From: Cystobasidiopsis lactophilus
Taxonomy: Eukaryota > Basidiomycota > Agaricostilbomycetes > Agaricostilbales > Chionosphaeraceae
Reading direction: 5' to 3'
Assembly (NCBI GenBank): GCA_001599975.1
Contig: BCIO01000003.1
Span: 1,116,001 to 1,180,000 of the forward strand
Length of the DNA stretch: 64,000 bases
In this document: positions 12,864 through 24,085 of the stretch, piece by piece
Position numbering within the stretch: position 1 is the first letter of the stretch
Layout: every line of letters starts with the position of its first letter
Made by a program: the position numbers and the translations under genes
The notes under the pieces: model-generated
What the model was told of the DNA's origin: nothing
Databases searched by the model: none
What the model saw: only the letters and a program-made list of their open reading frames with translations

Positions 12864-14984
12864 TCAAGAGGGAACCTTGGCCTCCATGGCCTCGGTGAAC
12901 GCCTTGGCCTCGGCCGCCGTCTTGGTCTTAAATCGAATGCTGATGGGCGTCTCGCCTTCGAAGCCGACAAGCTGGAGCGTTTGGCCGGTCGGGGTGATCG
13001 TCATTTTGGGGTAGAGCGCAAAGTTCTGGTCGCAAATGCGAACTGGTAAGCAAAGGTTGGAATTGCTAAAGGAAAGGCAGAAACGAACCAGTACAACTTT
13101 GCCATTGGACTCATTCCGGGCCAACAAGCGGGTCTTGCCAGTCTTGCGGTTCGTCTTGACACGGGCGATGACAATGCCGATGGTCGACCAGCTGACGGTC
13201 GCTCCCTTCTCCAGCTTGAACAGCTTGCCCCGCTGCTCGAAATCCATGTCTTCATCCTCCTCTCCCTCGCCGGCGCCTAATAAGCCATTGTCTGAAGCCT
13301 TGACCTCGGGTGGCGGCGCGTCTTCGCCCTCGGGCGAGCCCGCGGCCGTCGACGCATTGGACGTGGGAGCCGAGAAAGCAAAAGCCGGCGACGGCGCACT
13401 CTCGGCTGCTTTTGTGAAAGAGAAGGCAGGAGCAGGGGTGGTGGAAGCCTCGGCTGGCTTGGCGCCGAAAGAGAAGGACGAGGTAGCCGCTGGAGTCGTG
13501 GTGGAAGAGCCGAAGGAGAATTTGGAGGTGGTTCCATTGTTCGCTGGGGCGGTGGAGGTTGAGGAACCGAAGAGCGAGCTGGAGCCAAATGGCGAAGGGG
13601 TGTCTTTGGGTGGCGAGGCGGACATGCCGAATGAGAAGCCGACATTGGGCTTAGTGGTAGTCGCTGATCCAAAGTTGAAACTCGGTGCGGCTGGTTTCGG
13701 TTCTTCTTTGCTTGAAGCAGCAGGAGGCGTCGATGCGCCGAATGAGAACGTGGGAGCAGCGGCAGCCGGCGCAGGCGGGTCCGTCTTGGCCGCACCAAAA
13801 GAGAATGTGGGCGCGGTGGAGGTGGCGGCAGGAGCCGAGGGAGTGAAGGAGAATGCAGGCTTGGTAGTGGGGGGCGCTGGAGCGGGAGCAGGCGCAGGCG
13901 CAGGTGGCGTGCCGAAGGAGAAGGCGGCGAACGGGTTGACCTTGGGCTTTTCAGCACCTTGAGCTGGGCTGGGAGACGGTGGCACGTCCGTGGCTGGCTT
14001 CGAGGCGGTCTCTGCAGAGCTACTGGGTGAAGCGGTGGGCGAGCTATCCAGCGAGGTGGCCATTCGCAGAGGTGACGGCTTGGCTGGTTGGGTAGCGGCT
14101 TGAAGCTTGCTGAAGGTCGGCATGGGCTTGGGCTCCTCCTTCTTTGGCGGCGCCGGTGATGAGGCAGGCGTGGATGGGGCAGGTGTGGGCAAAGTGAAGA
14201 TCGACTTCTCGGCAGAGGGCTTGACGCTGGCCGGATCAAAGACGAACCCGCCTTGGACCGGCGCGGATGAACTGGAAGGTGATTTGACGGGCGCACCGCC
14301 AAACGTGAAGCTGGAAGGAGGCGTGGGCAGGGCCAATTTGGGCGCCTCGGGAGCCTTTGCGGCTGGCGGCGCAGCGAACGAGAACCCCGCTGTTGCTGGT
14401 GGTGGAGCGGCCTTGACTTCTGGCGCTGGCGCTGGCGGCGTTGAGGCAGCGAAACCATTGGTTGAAGCGGACGGAGGGTCAATCTTTGCCCGCTCGGCCT
14501 TGTATTTGACGGCTAGCGACGCCAGGTCGGCGGAGAGGTCTGCGAAGGCGTCCTGGGCCACCAAGCGCTGGACCGCCTCTTGGATGGCCACATTGAGGCC
14601 TCGCAGTTTGAGGTACTTGTCCTTGGCTTCTTGGGTGCTGGCGCCGTTGGCAGCGGGGGGCGCCGGGGCCAATGGAGCAGGAGCGAAGGAGAAGGCCGAC
14701 GAGGTGCCCATTGGCGTTGGCGCTGGCGAGCCTTTGCGCGATGGCAGCTTGCGGATCCTGTACATACATTAGCAGATGACACAACAGCAGTGCTGGGTTC
14801 ACGCACTTGCGCTGCTGCAGGGCCTCCGGTGTGGCCACCTTCATGGTGCCCGTAGGCTCCTCATCGCTGTCCCCGTCATCCCGGTCAAAGTTGTCCTGCG
14901 TCCTGTTGGACACTGTCAGCTCGAGCACTCGTACGAGGATCAGGCAGCGACGAACAGCTGCTTGTCCGCCGTCCGTTTGGCCAT
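12864..14984 (-). CDS. NUP2: Nup50/Nup2-like FG nucleoporin with RanBP1 domain
   Basis: Mobile nucleoporin of the nuclear basket that helps release importin alpha and binds Ran. The start is the ATG at 14984: MAKRTADKQL, an intron, then TQDNFDRDDGDSDEEPTG and a RKIRKLPSRK segment, matching the Nup50 importin-alpha-binding N-terminus. A long Ala/Pro/Ser-rich middle carries many FSFG and FGxx repeats (FTFG, FSFGTP, FSFGAA and others, 14400-13350). The C-terminus, from about 13250, has FKLEKG, WSTIGIGIVR-like sequence and KTRLLARNESNGKVVL, an intron, then ICDQNFALYPKM and ISIRFKTKTAAEAKAF, a RanBP1-type PH fold. Roughly 680 residues. The opposite strand shows long open frames caused only by GC-rich composition. 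Confidence 0.9.
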
Positions 14985-15086
14985 GTTGTTTTTCGTCTGG
15001 CTCCAACGAAATTCTCGAGGGGTTCAATAGTTCGGTCCTATAGTTTCCCAACGCCCCAATGCAAGTGATTTGAAATGCATGCACGC

Positions 15087-16159
15087 TCAATGCCTACGGC
15101 GTTCCCCATCATCCTCCGATGCCGAATCGTCAAACGTGTTGGTCATATCAATGCCAGAATCCGGCGCAAGGTAAGCTCGAGGTAACGTTGGAGGAGACCT
15201 TTTGACGTCAATGGCGAGGTCGCGTATCATGCTGGGTTGAAGTGCAGGTGCCTTGGATGCCGGGAATTGGTCAAACGGAAAAGGCGGGAGCGGCAGCTTG
15301 CGGCGCATCGCTGCGAGCACATTCTGTGCCCAAGAATCATGGACACCTGTTCATCAAGGTCAGTATCACAGATCTCAAAGCCATCTTGGATGATTGTCTT
15401 ACTGGTAATGTCGTAGTTGATGGTCTCCGAAAGGAACAGCACCCGACTGACCGCCCCCATCTGGCCCCTGCTTTGCTTCGGCCACTCAACACCGAGACTT
15501 CCACCCGCAATCATATGCTCAAGCTCGTGGCCACCCTCTCTAGCACGGCCTCTGCCAGTTGTTGGCCCAATTCCAGGAGGAGTGATGAGTCCAGGCATGA
15601 AGTGCCCGGAGCCAGCATGCTCCAACTCGTGAAGCATCACTGTGCAGAGGATGTGCGTGGACTGCGCGGTCGAGAGGTGCACCTTTGGCATCAGCAGAGC
15701 CTCTTTTAGCACCGTTCCCGAGAATGATGAATGTACGGTGGTGGTGGCTCCCAGCGATATCTGAGCAAATACCGATTCCGGGATGTCAATCGTGTTCGGA
15801 GCGCTGCCCTTTGTAACCTCTCCCCAGTAGAAGCCCTTGCCGTGGGTAATGTTGGGGATGATTCGAACTCTCGGAAAACTGTCAGAGAAAAAGAGCTGGA
15901 CATTTTCGGGCGTCAACGGGACCCGAGGGGCAGAGGAGGTACTGGTCATGATGCGGCTGAAGGTATAGAAGTAGTGGGACAGCATCGCATGCGTGGAGGC
16001 AATATAGCTCTGCAACTCGCGAAGGGCGTCTTGAGAGGCCGCATACTTGCTCGTTGGCAGAGGGACATCGCCAACGAGCGGGTTTGTAGCATCTATAAAG
16101 ACAATGTCACGCATTTTGGTGACAGGTGTGTTGGCCGTTGTCTCTCTAGGTGCGATCAA
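15087..16159 (-). CDS. Unknown protein with two HELEH motifs (zincin-like candidate)
   Basis: Start ATG at 16159 (MIAPRETTANTPVTKMRD), stop TGA at 15087-15089, about 338 residues. A 56-nt intron with donor GTAAGA, CTGAC branch site and AACAG acceptor (near 15347-15402) joins TINYDIT-S to VHDSWAQNVLAAM. Two HExxH sequences stand about 40 residues apart: VMLHELEHAGSGHFMPG and EGGHELEHMIAGGSLGVEW. HExxH is the zinc-binding helix of zincin metallopeptidases, and the first is preceded by hydrophobic residues as in that helix. I see no signal peptide and no certain third ligand. I do not recognise the family; a metallopeptidase-like fold is an inference from the motif only. Confidence 0.65.
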
Positions 16160-16554
16160 GGGCGTCGCACGACTCGTCAGGCTCGGTTCATTCCACTTGT
16201 GGGGTCTGCCCTATGCCAACCACTCTCAAAGCTTTGCTTCATCTCTTATTTAACATTATCAAAAGACAGCTCCCGCAAAACGAAGAGGGAGGATGCCTAG
16301 CGGGAAAGCCATTGAAGCCTTCCCAGGATATGGGTGGCAAAGGCCTTTCGAGAGGCATTACAAAAGGAGGGTGTAGCAGTACTCGATGGTGTTATCGAAA
16401 CACTTTCTAAGAGAAAAGAGCGAAGTTTGGTGAAGGGCGGGTAGAGAAAGGAAAGCCCCCATAGCTGCAAATGCGCGAGCTTGAAAAGAAACGATGTCTG
16501 GCCGAGGCGCTCCATTCGCAGCCGGCTTCTTGATCTTGACGATGAGACAGGCTT
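16160..16554. other. Intergenic region
   Basis: About 395 bp upstream of the HELEH gene and downstream of the four-TM gene, both on the minus strand. It should hold the promoter of the first and the 3' UTR of the second. Nothing else supported. Confidence 0.35.
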
Positions 16555-17419
16555 TTAAGGCTTGGGCTGGCTCATTTGAGCGTTGGTGCCGGCGGGGCCT
16601 TCGCGCGAGCGCATGAGGGTGAGGAAGGCGGCACCGCCGAGGGGGACGAGGCTGAGCCAGAGGCAGACGACCTGTGAGCCATGCACCATATCGATCAGCC
16701 TTCCACAGATAAGGGCAGCGAGCAGCTTACAAAGCCCTTGGTGCTGTCCAATGCGCTGTACTTGATCTTGCCCAGGGTGTCGCCTGTGGAGAGCGAGCAC
16801 CCTCGTCAGCGCCTAAACACATTGAAGGGGACGCAGCGACGCACCGTCGACATTGATGTCCGCTTTGCCGACGCCGACGACGATCTGCAGAGCAGGTCGT
16901 ATGGGAATGAGCAAGGTTCAAAGCTCAAACAGGACGGGACACCACGCACCGCCGAAGCGAAGCCGATGATGAAGGTCAAAACCTCGAGCACGGCGAGCAC
17001 GGTGAACTGGAGGCGCATCGTAACCTTGTGTTCAAACCGGTAGGACACAGAATTGACGCAGTCGATCAGGATGTAGAAGATCTGTTCGCCAAGCCACGGA
17101 CGATAAGACGCTGCCCTCGGTGGCGATGAATGTGGACTGGACGTACCGCGATGCCCATACCGAAGAGAGCGAGGACCAAGCTGATGGCAGCGAGGGCGAC
17201 CACGCCGCTCGCATTGACATCGACGTCGCTGTCAAAGCCGCCGAGCAAGTCTTTGGCCTGGTCGATGTCGCTGAGGCACCAGGCCGCGGTCGAGAGGGTG
17301 CAGAGGGCAAAGATGGCGTAGACAGCGAGGGCTCCGACGCGGCCGTTCTTGATGGCTGTGTGGACAATCAGCTGGGAGCTCCTTGGGCAAAGAAGGAGCC
17401 GCCACTTGCCGTCAGACAT
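16555..17419 (-). CDS. Four-transmembrane integral membrane protein, unknown
   Basis: Start ATG at 17419 (MSDGKWRLLL), stop TAA at 16555-16557. Four hydrophobic stretches are visible: VGALAVYAIFALCTLSTAAW, VVALAAISLVLALFGMGIA, FTVLAVLEVLTFIIGFASA, and VVCLWLSLVPLGGAAFLTLM. Between the first two is an acidic loop (LGGFDSDVDVNASG). Short exons between introns give IVVGVGKADINVD and GDTLGKIKYSALDSTKGF. The C-tail is REGPAGTNAQMSQPKP. About 190 residues. The four-TM layout recalls small fungal MARVEL or eisosome-type proteins, but I see no signature that assigns it. Confidence 0.75.
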
Positions 17420-18134
17420 GGCTTCTGGGGGATATAAAGGTGCACAGAGGGTGTTTCACTGAAGACAAATCGCTGTTAAGCCCAAAGAGAGTGTGCACTG
17501 GGTGGCGGATGCCGGACAAGAGCAAAACAGGTTCCCCTTCGCCGGGTGTCAAGGCGCATGCGATGAAACTTCTCTCGAGGAGGCTCATTCCGTCAAAGCG
17601 CACCAAAACAGCCCACCATCATTGCCGTTGTGGTGTTCCTACGCGCTGGAAAAGGCGCTAGCTGGCTTGCACCCTAGGCAAATGCAGCAACTTCGACTTC
17701 TTTGTGCCCGTGAGCGTGGGCGCCAAAACACTTTTCATTTACATAAGTCGCGTGCTCTTTGTTTGGATCGCCTGGAGCCGGATGCAGCAGGTAAGGCCTC
17801 GAGAGCGAGAGAGGCAAGGAGGACATGGCAAATGCAGAGCAAGAGTTGGCAAACAAGACTCCGAGGAGGAGGCAACGCGCTTCGCCCGAAAATCACATGG
17901 TGCTCCCCTCCCTCCTTCGCGTCCAGGTTTCTATTTTGAGATACAAAGAAGCTTGATGAGGAAGTGGCGGCAAGAGCTAGACGAGAACGGCGAGGGAAAG
18001 TGTGTCAAGACGCGTCGTGATGGCGTCGAAAGAGGAATGTGACGGCCGAGTTGGAAAGCTAGCTTATTGGGGATCTGCTATCTGCTTTGATTAAGGCTTT
18101 TACATCTGGAAGCTGAAGGGGAGGGTCCACAGAC
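17420..18134. other. Intergenic region
   Basis: About 715 bp between two minus-strand genes: the promoter of the four-TM gene and the 3' flank of unknown paralogue A. Short open frames on the plus strand here have no recognisable protein features and I do not call them. Confidence 0.35.
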
Positions 18135-19287
18135 CTAGGTCATAGCGACGCTCTTGCCACCGTCGACATTGGCAGCGGCAGCGTCGGCCTTCTTCGCCTC
18201 CTTGGCCATCTCGAGCTCTTTGGCAGACTTTTCGAGTATCTTGAAGTAGTCGACCGGGTACCACTCCATCAAGTTGATCATGCGCGGGCCGGTCAAGTTG
18301 ATGAAGTGCTCCACAAAGCGGCTGAAGGCGGCAGGTATCTGTTGTCCGAGAATTGGTCCGGCTTCCTGGTATTCCTTTTTGGTCAGGGACAGCTCGCCAG
18401 ACCTGCAGGGCGCAAAATTGAGCCGGGTGAGCGGAGCCACTGTCAAACGGAAAAAAAACCCACACGACAAAAGTGACGCTCGACAGGATGCCTCGAGGAA
18501 AGTTCTTGCGCATGGCCTTGACACCCTTTCTGGCACCAGCTTGGCAGTAAATGTTGTCCCAATCACAATATGGAACAGCATAGATCAAGGCCATGATCGA
18601 TGGGTGGCGAGGTCTGGTTCAAGCGAGGATAATAAGACTTGGTTCCAAGTGGATGGAGTGGTAGCTGAGATGAAAAGCTTACCCTTGCATAAGCTGATCA
18701 GTCGAAAGGGTGATGCTGTACACGAGCTTGCGGCCGGGCCTGCCGCAGGTACACTTCCACTTCTTGCGCGTGAGCAGTGAGGCCTCGAGACCTTTTGGGG
18801 CGAGTGGGGCACGGAAGAAAATTGCCTCCGACATGAACTTGGCGGTGAAGTATCGGACAAGGTCGGCCGTGCATGGTGGGTTGACGGTCCAGCGCTGAGC
18901 TTGCCATTCCTGCATCGGCAGAAAGAAGTCCCAGACACCACAGAGCTCTTGGGTCATATCCTTGACCGTTGTGAGGGCCAGCACCCAATGACCCGACTGT
19001 GCGCAGCCTTTCGGTGAGAAAGGTCAAAGTCCGCGCCACGGAATGCTCACCAAGGCGTCAACCTTCGAGACGGGAGTCTTGCCATCCTCGCCATTAGGTA
19101 TGCGAACCGGAACGGGATGTTGACTTTCGGCGCGGGCAGCTGGCTCGTGGTCCGTCTCTGCTGCCGAGTCGCTCTTGTCAGCTGCAACAGCCTTGTCAGC
19201 TGCAACAGCCTTCTCCTCGCTGCCGGTTTGAGTCAAAATCGGCTTCTCCTTGGTGGCCTCTTTGGGAGCATTCTCCAGCTCAGACAT
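18135..19287 (-). CDS. Unknown conserved protein, paralogue A of a tandem pair
   Basis: Start ATG at 19287 (MSELENAPKEATKEK). The first ~80 residues are low-complexity and acidic/Ala-rich, with a small internal duplication AVAADK-AVAADK. After an intron the conserved core starts SGHWVLALTTVKDM and continues with VWDFFLPMQEW, RWTVNPPC, KFMSEAIFF, KGLEASLLTRKKWKCTCGR, VYSITLSTDQLMQG, HPSIMALIYAVPYCDWD and KGVKAMRKNFP. The C-terminus is NLMEWYPVDYFKILEKSAKELEM, predicted helical. The core matches paralogue B almost motif for motif. I do not recognise the family. The WKCTCG segment is only a weak hint of metal binding. Stop at 18135. Confidence 0.7.
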
Positions 19288-19932
19288 TGTCAGGCTTCCC
19301 AATTGGACCGACAGCGTCGAATCTTGCGACCACCAAAAGCGGCAATTTCAGCCCGCGCGCTTGGCGACGCTATTGTGGCACGCTTACCTTGAGCGTTTGA
19401 CATCCTGACGAACAGCTACGAGCACAGAGCAAACAGAGAGCTCGTCCGGGAGCAAGAAGGATTCGGCGAGCAAATTCGAAGGTCCCACTCGGAATAGGGC
19501 ATCCCCAATCAGAAGAGGGCATCTGAAGCGACTCGAGAAGAGCACACGTCATATTTAACAGCAAGGCATTGAGTGAAAGAGGGTATGCGGGGCACATCGA
19601 AGGGCAGACTCGAGCGAAGTAGTTCAATGCGCTTTTAATTTTGGAAGCAGTGGCAGCGCGGCAGCATGCACGGAGCCATACACATCGAGAGGGATCGAAA
19701 AGACGCGCATGGAGCTCAACATTCAAAATTCTTCCACACGAAGCGATAGACAGGACAAGGGCTCAAGATGATGTTGCAAAAGTGGCTGCGTGACGGTCGC
19801 GGGTGGCGAACAACCCGGTCAAAACGCTTCCATCATCGCCTAGCCAAGTCATCCCAAATGCGAAAGAAGAGTATGAGATGCAGTCAAAAGCCCCCTTTCG
19901 TTCCTGCTGGGCCAGCCTCCGGCAGTCGCGAC
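19288..19932. other. Intergenic region between the unknown paralogues
   Basis: About 645 bp separating paralogue A (promoter side) from paralogue B (3' side). No coding sequence or RNA gene supported. Confidence 0.35.
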
Positions 19933-21183
19933 CTATTCGGCAGCGACCAACTTCTTGCGCTCTTCGATGGCGCTATAGAGGAGGTCAAAGTAGCCCTTGG
20001 GTTGCTGTGCGGCCCATATCAAGTATGTCTCATTGAGACGAAAGGCACGAGCCACTCACCCACTCCAAGATGCTGGATTTCCTGTCGCCCGCCAATATCG
20101 ACGCTGCAAAGTCCAAGGCGGCCTTCTTGATGTCGGGCTGCTGAGCTATCTTGGCTAACTTCTCGAGCTCGTCGTCCCTCAATGACATGCAACCGGGCCT
20201 GCGCTCGGGAACATGTGGTGAGCCCACGTCGGAAACAAAAGCCAGAGCTCCCTTACATCTTGAAGCGCACGCTGGAAGTGACAGAGTTCTTGGGGAAAGC
20301 CTTCATCAACTGGGAGACTCTGCGCAGGGCATGTTCTTCACAAAGAGTGCTCTCGTCGCAAACGGGGATGGCATAGATCAAAGCCATGACGGATGGGTGG
20401 CGCGGGCCGTTGAAGAGCAAGTCGGTCGAGACGTCAAAGGCAAAGACCATCTTGCGGGCCTTCTTGCCGCAATCGCAGATCCATTGCTTCCTGGTGAGAA
20501 GGAGCGCCTCCAAGCCCTTCAAGAAGAGGCCCGAAGCGCGGTTGGCTCTGATCTCGGCCAGGAACTTGGCTTTGAGGAACTTGGCCAAGTCGACGTCCGA
20601 GGGTGGGCAAGAGGTCCAGTTCTCGGCGACTTCCTTGGGGCAAGGCACGAAAAAGTCCCACGCCGACCTGAGGGTTTGGAAGCCGTCCTTGACTTTGATC
20701 AATGCAAGCCACCAGTGGCCGGTCTGGTAACCCGTTGAGCTTTATTTGAAATGAGGACAGCCGAAGAAGGGGTTACCTTGCCGTCGACTTTGGCATAAGG
20801 GGTCAAGCCCTTGTCGTCGTTCAAGCGCCAGGGGAAGGGGCGGGGTTCGTCAGGCGCCTGGGTCGCCCGCTTCTTGGACTTCTTCTTGGGCTTGGGCTTT
20901 CCCTTTGGAGTATCATTTTGCTGAGCGTCGCTCTGGGCGAGGGTTGAGCTGCCGCCGCCGCTGCTGCCTTGTACGAGCTGATTGTTCGCGAGTCCTTGGG
21001 TGGTCTTCAAGGTCTTTTGATTGGCAGATTGGTCTTGTATGGCTTGGGCAATGCCAAGAGAGAGCATGCCAGTCATGAGATGCGCAATCTCTTCTTCGGG
21101 CAGCATGTCTGGCGCAGCTCCTGGATGAGCGGGCACTCCTGGAAGAGAACACGTCGCGCACCATCCTGAATCTCGCTGGCCAT
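19933..21183 (-). CDS. Unknown conserved protein, paralogue B of a tandem pair
   Basis: The likely start is the ATG at 21183 (MASEIQD) followed by a short intron, joining to PDMLPEEEIAHLMTGML; an internal start at MLPEEE is also possible. A Gln/Ser-rich linker and a basic KPKPKKKSKKR stretch (possible nuclear localisation signal) precede the core. The core reads TGHWWLALIKVKD, AWDFFVPCPKEV, NWTSCPPSDVDLAKF, KGLEALLLTRKQWICDCGK, VFAFDVSTDLLFNGPRHP, VMALIYAIPVCDE and LMKAFPKN, closely paralleling paralogue A. Two further exons give DIKKAALDFAASILAGDR and WQPKGYFDLLYSAIEERKK; the stop is TAG at 19933-19935. Function unknown. Confidence 0.7.
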
Positions 21184-21522
21184 CGTTGTTGCTCTTTGGT
21201 TGTTCAGGAGCAAGCTGGATCACAAGAAGCCAAGAAATCACACCCTTCCACAGAGGACAGCATTTCAATTCAAATAGCAGCGTCATTTTCAATGGCGCGC
21301 GAGGTCTTCCTTTGGCTTGAAGACTTGATGCCACCATCGTTCATTGAGGCGTTGCAGGAAAGTCTAGAGGGATATTTCAGGCCAAGACAGCCGAGAAATC
21401 GACGTTTTGGGGGAAAAGAAGGGCTTCAGCGATGGTGGCAAACTCGACCGCGCAGATTGTGGTGAGAAATGACATGAAAAGAATGCAGGGCTACATAAAA
21501 GAGAATGATGTACGGTAAGCTA

Positions 21523-22778
21523 TCACTTGGACATCGCTATTGTCAAGAGCTCCTCTTCATCCTTGCGCACCTCTTGGCGGATTTCTACCCTGGCTGCTTG
21601 GATGTCCTGTGGGTTCATCTCTTTCTCATGCTCGTGCTCGAAGACTTCGAACTCGATGAACCAGGCGTCAAAAGTCAGCCGAATAGCCGAAGAAAGAACA
21701 TCCTGGGAAGGAATGGACGTCAGCCCAACTGCCGAAAGCGTCTAGAGTGAGAGATACTTGCAGAGAACTGTTGGCGTTCAGATCTACCCATACTCGTGAG
21801 CCAAGCGTTCCAAGATCCAACCAAACGTTTCAAACAGGGCAATCCCTTGCGGTCGGCAAAGTTGTAAGAAGCTTTGGCCGAGACAACCACCTGGTGAAAT
21901 GCGGCACTGTTGACGTCGACGTGGCCCTTTCGAGACCGCAAAGTACCGAGAGTATCGAAGACCACGCCCATGAAGCCGAGCCGTTGCTCGAAAAAATGAG
22001 CTTGGGCAGAGCTGGCAATGCTCTTGCCGGACTGCCATAGCGATCAACAATCGACATCTACGAAGAGGCATACACATTGCTTACTGCTAGTTTGAGGAGG
22101 AAGTGTGGCTCGAGATCGAAGCGCACGCGGCTTATGTGGCCGGGAAAGCGCAGAAGAAAGGCGACAACCTCGAGGGCGGGGTCCGGAGGATAGTTGAGAC
22201 CACCAGCGGCAACCAAGTGAGCACAACCAGCAATAGAGGATGGTATGTCGATATGGTACATGTATCGAACGACTCCCGGCTCCCCGAGGCTTGTTTGGGC
22301 CGAGGCAGAGTTGACCCAAGCCGGGAACTGAGCCTCGAGCCGTTTCTTGAGAGCAGATGCAGGACGAGGAAAACTCGTAGACGGGGCCGAAAAGGCGTTG
22401 ATGATGCTCAGAGTGCCTCGCCACCAACCGTGCGCTTTTTCGCCCAAGTGCTTAAAGTCGTCTCCCTCTAGTTCGCCCACAGTCGCTCCAATGTCGTACA
22501 CGGGCATCAACATCAAGTGCTTGAACTGGCTTGCCATCGCTTTCTTGGCTGTCGTTGTCCAAGGCAACTGTCGCTCGACAGCCAAATAGGACAGAATGCG
22601 TCTGCCATTCTACAAATTCTGTACAACACTGTACGCCTTCGAAGCCCAGGGCAAAGCGACCAACTTCGCACAAAATGTGTTGATACTTGTCATCGAGAAG
22701 AGAAATGCAGCATGAGCAGCCGGAGCCAAGAATCAACCACACAGCGAAACCAAGACACTGGCACAAGTCGTCAAACAT
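21523..22778 (-). CDS. Unknown protein, no family recognised
   Basis: Start ATG at 22778 (MFDDLCQCLGFAVW). A first exon ending GFEGVQCCTEF splices (GTAGAA to GCGACAG, about 46 nt) to LPWTTTAKKAMASQFKHLMLM. Then come PVYDIGATVGELEGDDFKHL, GEKAHGWWRGTLSIINAF, RYMYHIDIPSSIAGCAHLVAAGG, and a C-terminal exon with FDAWFIEFEVFEHEHEKEMNP and IRQEVRKDEEELLTIAMSK, likely helical. Stop TGA at 21523-21525. The first exon is Cys-rich and hydrophobic. Exon borders between about 21750 and 22080 are uncertain. Not visibly related to its neighbours. Confidence 0.55.
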
Positions 22779-23017
22779 AGGCCGCTAGAAGTGCCATCGA
22801 GTCTTTGTGGCATCATAGCCAAAACATCGAGAGTATTCAAGGCTGATGGCAGCAGGAAAGGTGCAACGAAGTGGACGTCAAGGTCAGAGGTCGCAGATCT
22901 GACCGCCCATTTGGCAACGACGGGGCGCTCGCGGTATATGTCGAGGCACAAGAATACAGCAATACAAGTACATTGGAGCAGGGATGCTAATGTGTGAACG
23001 GGAGAGCAGCGAATTGC

Positions 23018-23868
23018 TCAAGGTTGGGCAGGAGTTGCCACCGCTGCGGGCCCGTTGGCAAAGAGTTCGAGGTAGCTCTCCTTCTTAAACATGACAGCAG
23101 CATCTCTTGCTGATGGCTGCCCTAGGAATGGATCCGCGCCACCGTCGACCAGCCTGCTTCGCTGATCAGTCGCCACCTTCAGACAGGCAAGCAGGAACTC
23201 ACAGTCTGACGACTTCAGAGTAGCCTTTGAACACTGCTCCAGCTAAGATGGTCTGTCCTTTGTCGTTTATTGCGTTCGGGTCTAGAATGCCGAAACATGA
23301 GCGAAGGTGGGAAATTGAGCGAGGACCAACCTGAGCCTGTTTGATCGACTCAGCATTTGAATTGATGCTACAATGGACACGATCTTACCAACAGCTAAGA
23401 GCCCTTTGACTAGCTCCGCATGTCCTAGGGGTGGATCAGCCACAGTCTTGTGCCCACAGCATTTGCCACCCACCATGATAAGCAGCGAGCATGAGTCTGT
23501 TGGAACTGATTGAGTCTTGATTGAGCCTTAGAAAAATGAAATGCGGACATCGTATTTGCTTGGTCGTTCATCTTATAGGCAAGAGAAATTGTCAGTCAAG
23601 TCACAGCGACGCCACCGCCTCGCATTGGCTTACAAGGTTTGGTGGGACTGCCACACCGTCAGCCTGGAAATAGAATCAATCTCAAGACAAGAGCACATAC
23701 CTCCAGCCTTCACATAATCAACGAGAGACAGATCGCCTTCGGAGAGAGCAACGTCATGAGCCTTGGACCTTGCACCTCTAGCCAGCTCAAGCACAGACCT
23801 CTTCTGGCTTTCTCAAACAGCTCATGGGCCAGTGCAATTGCATCAGGCGTCAACTCGGGCTTGGACAT
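23018..23868 (-). CDS. Small ankyrin-repeat protein
   Basis: Start ATG at 23868 (MSKPELTPDAIALAHELFEKAR), stop TGA at 23018-23020. The exons give an N-terminal helix, a DLSLVDYVKAG segment, then ankyrin repeats with PLGHAELVKGLLA, GADP-like turns, LNDKGQTILAGAVFKGY and a final repeat GGADPFLGQPSARDAAVMFKK. Multiple short introns fall within and between repeats. Such compact three- to four-repeat ankyrin proteins are common in fungi; the binding partner is unknown. The C-tail is YLELFANGPAAVATPAQP. Confidence 0.75.
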
Positions 23869-24085
23869 TTATAGAAATCGTCAACAGCAAGCTGGCCAGG
23901 CAAACCGAGCAACGATTCAGCAATCGGCAATTCATCTCGGAGGCAGTAATGGAAGAGCAAGCACATTGAGAAACGCAGAAAAGTAGACAAGCCAGCAGCC
24001 ACAAGCAAGGATGAAACAGAGGCGGCCGTCCAGGTCAGAGTTCAGCGACGCTTGACCCCAGTCGGTCGAGCGACGCTTTGTCGAC

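Noticed and set aside
13036-14772. Long plus-strand open frames (308 and 221 aa) opposite the nucleoporin gene
   Set aside because: They are Gly/Ala-rich antisense reflections of FSFG and Ala/Pro repeats; the minus strand has a recognisable Nup50 N-terminus and RanBP1 domain.
15850-15880. tRNA B-box-like GATTCGAACTC
   Set aside because: Lies inside a coding exon with no A box or cloverleaf around it.
21139-21161. A 23-nt intron at the start of paralogue B, and similar 23-nt candidates in the HELEH, GPI and LRR genes
   Set aside because: Acceptors further on restore the frame with introns of about 40-65 nt, in keeping with the rest of the window.
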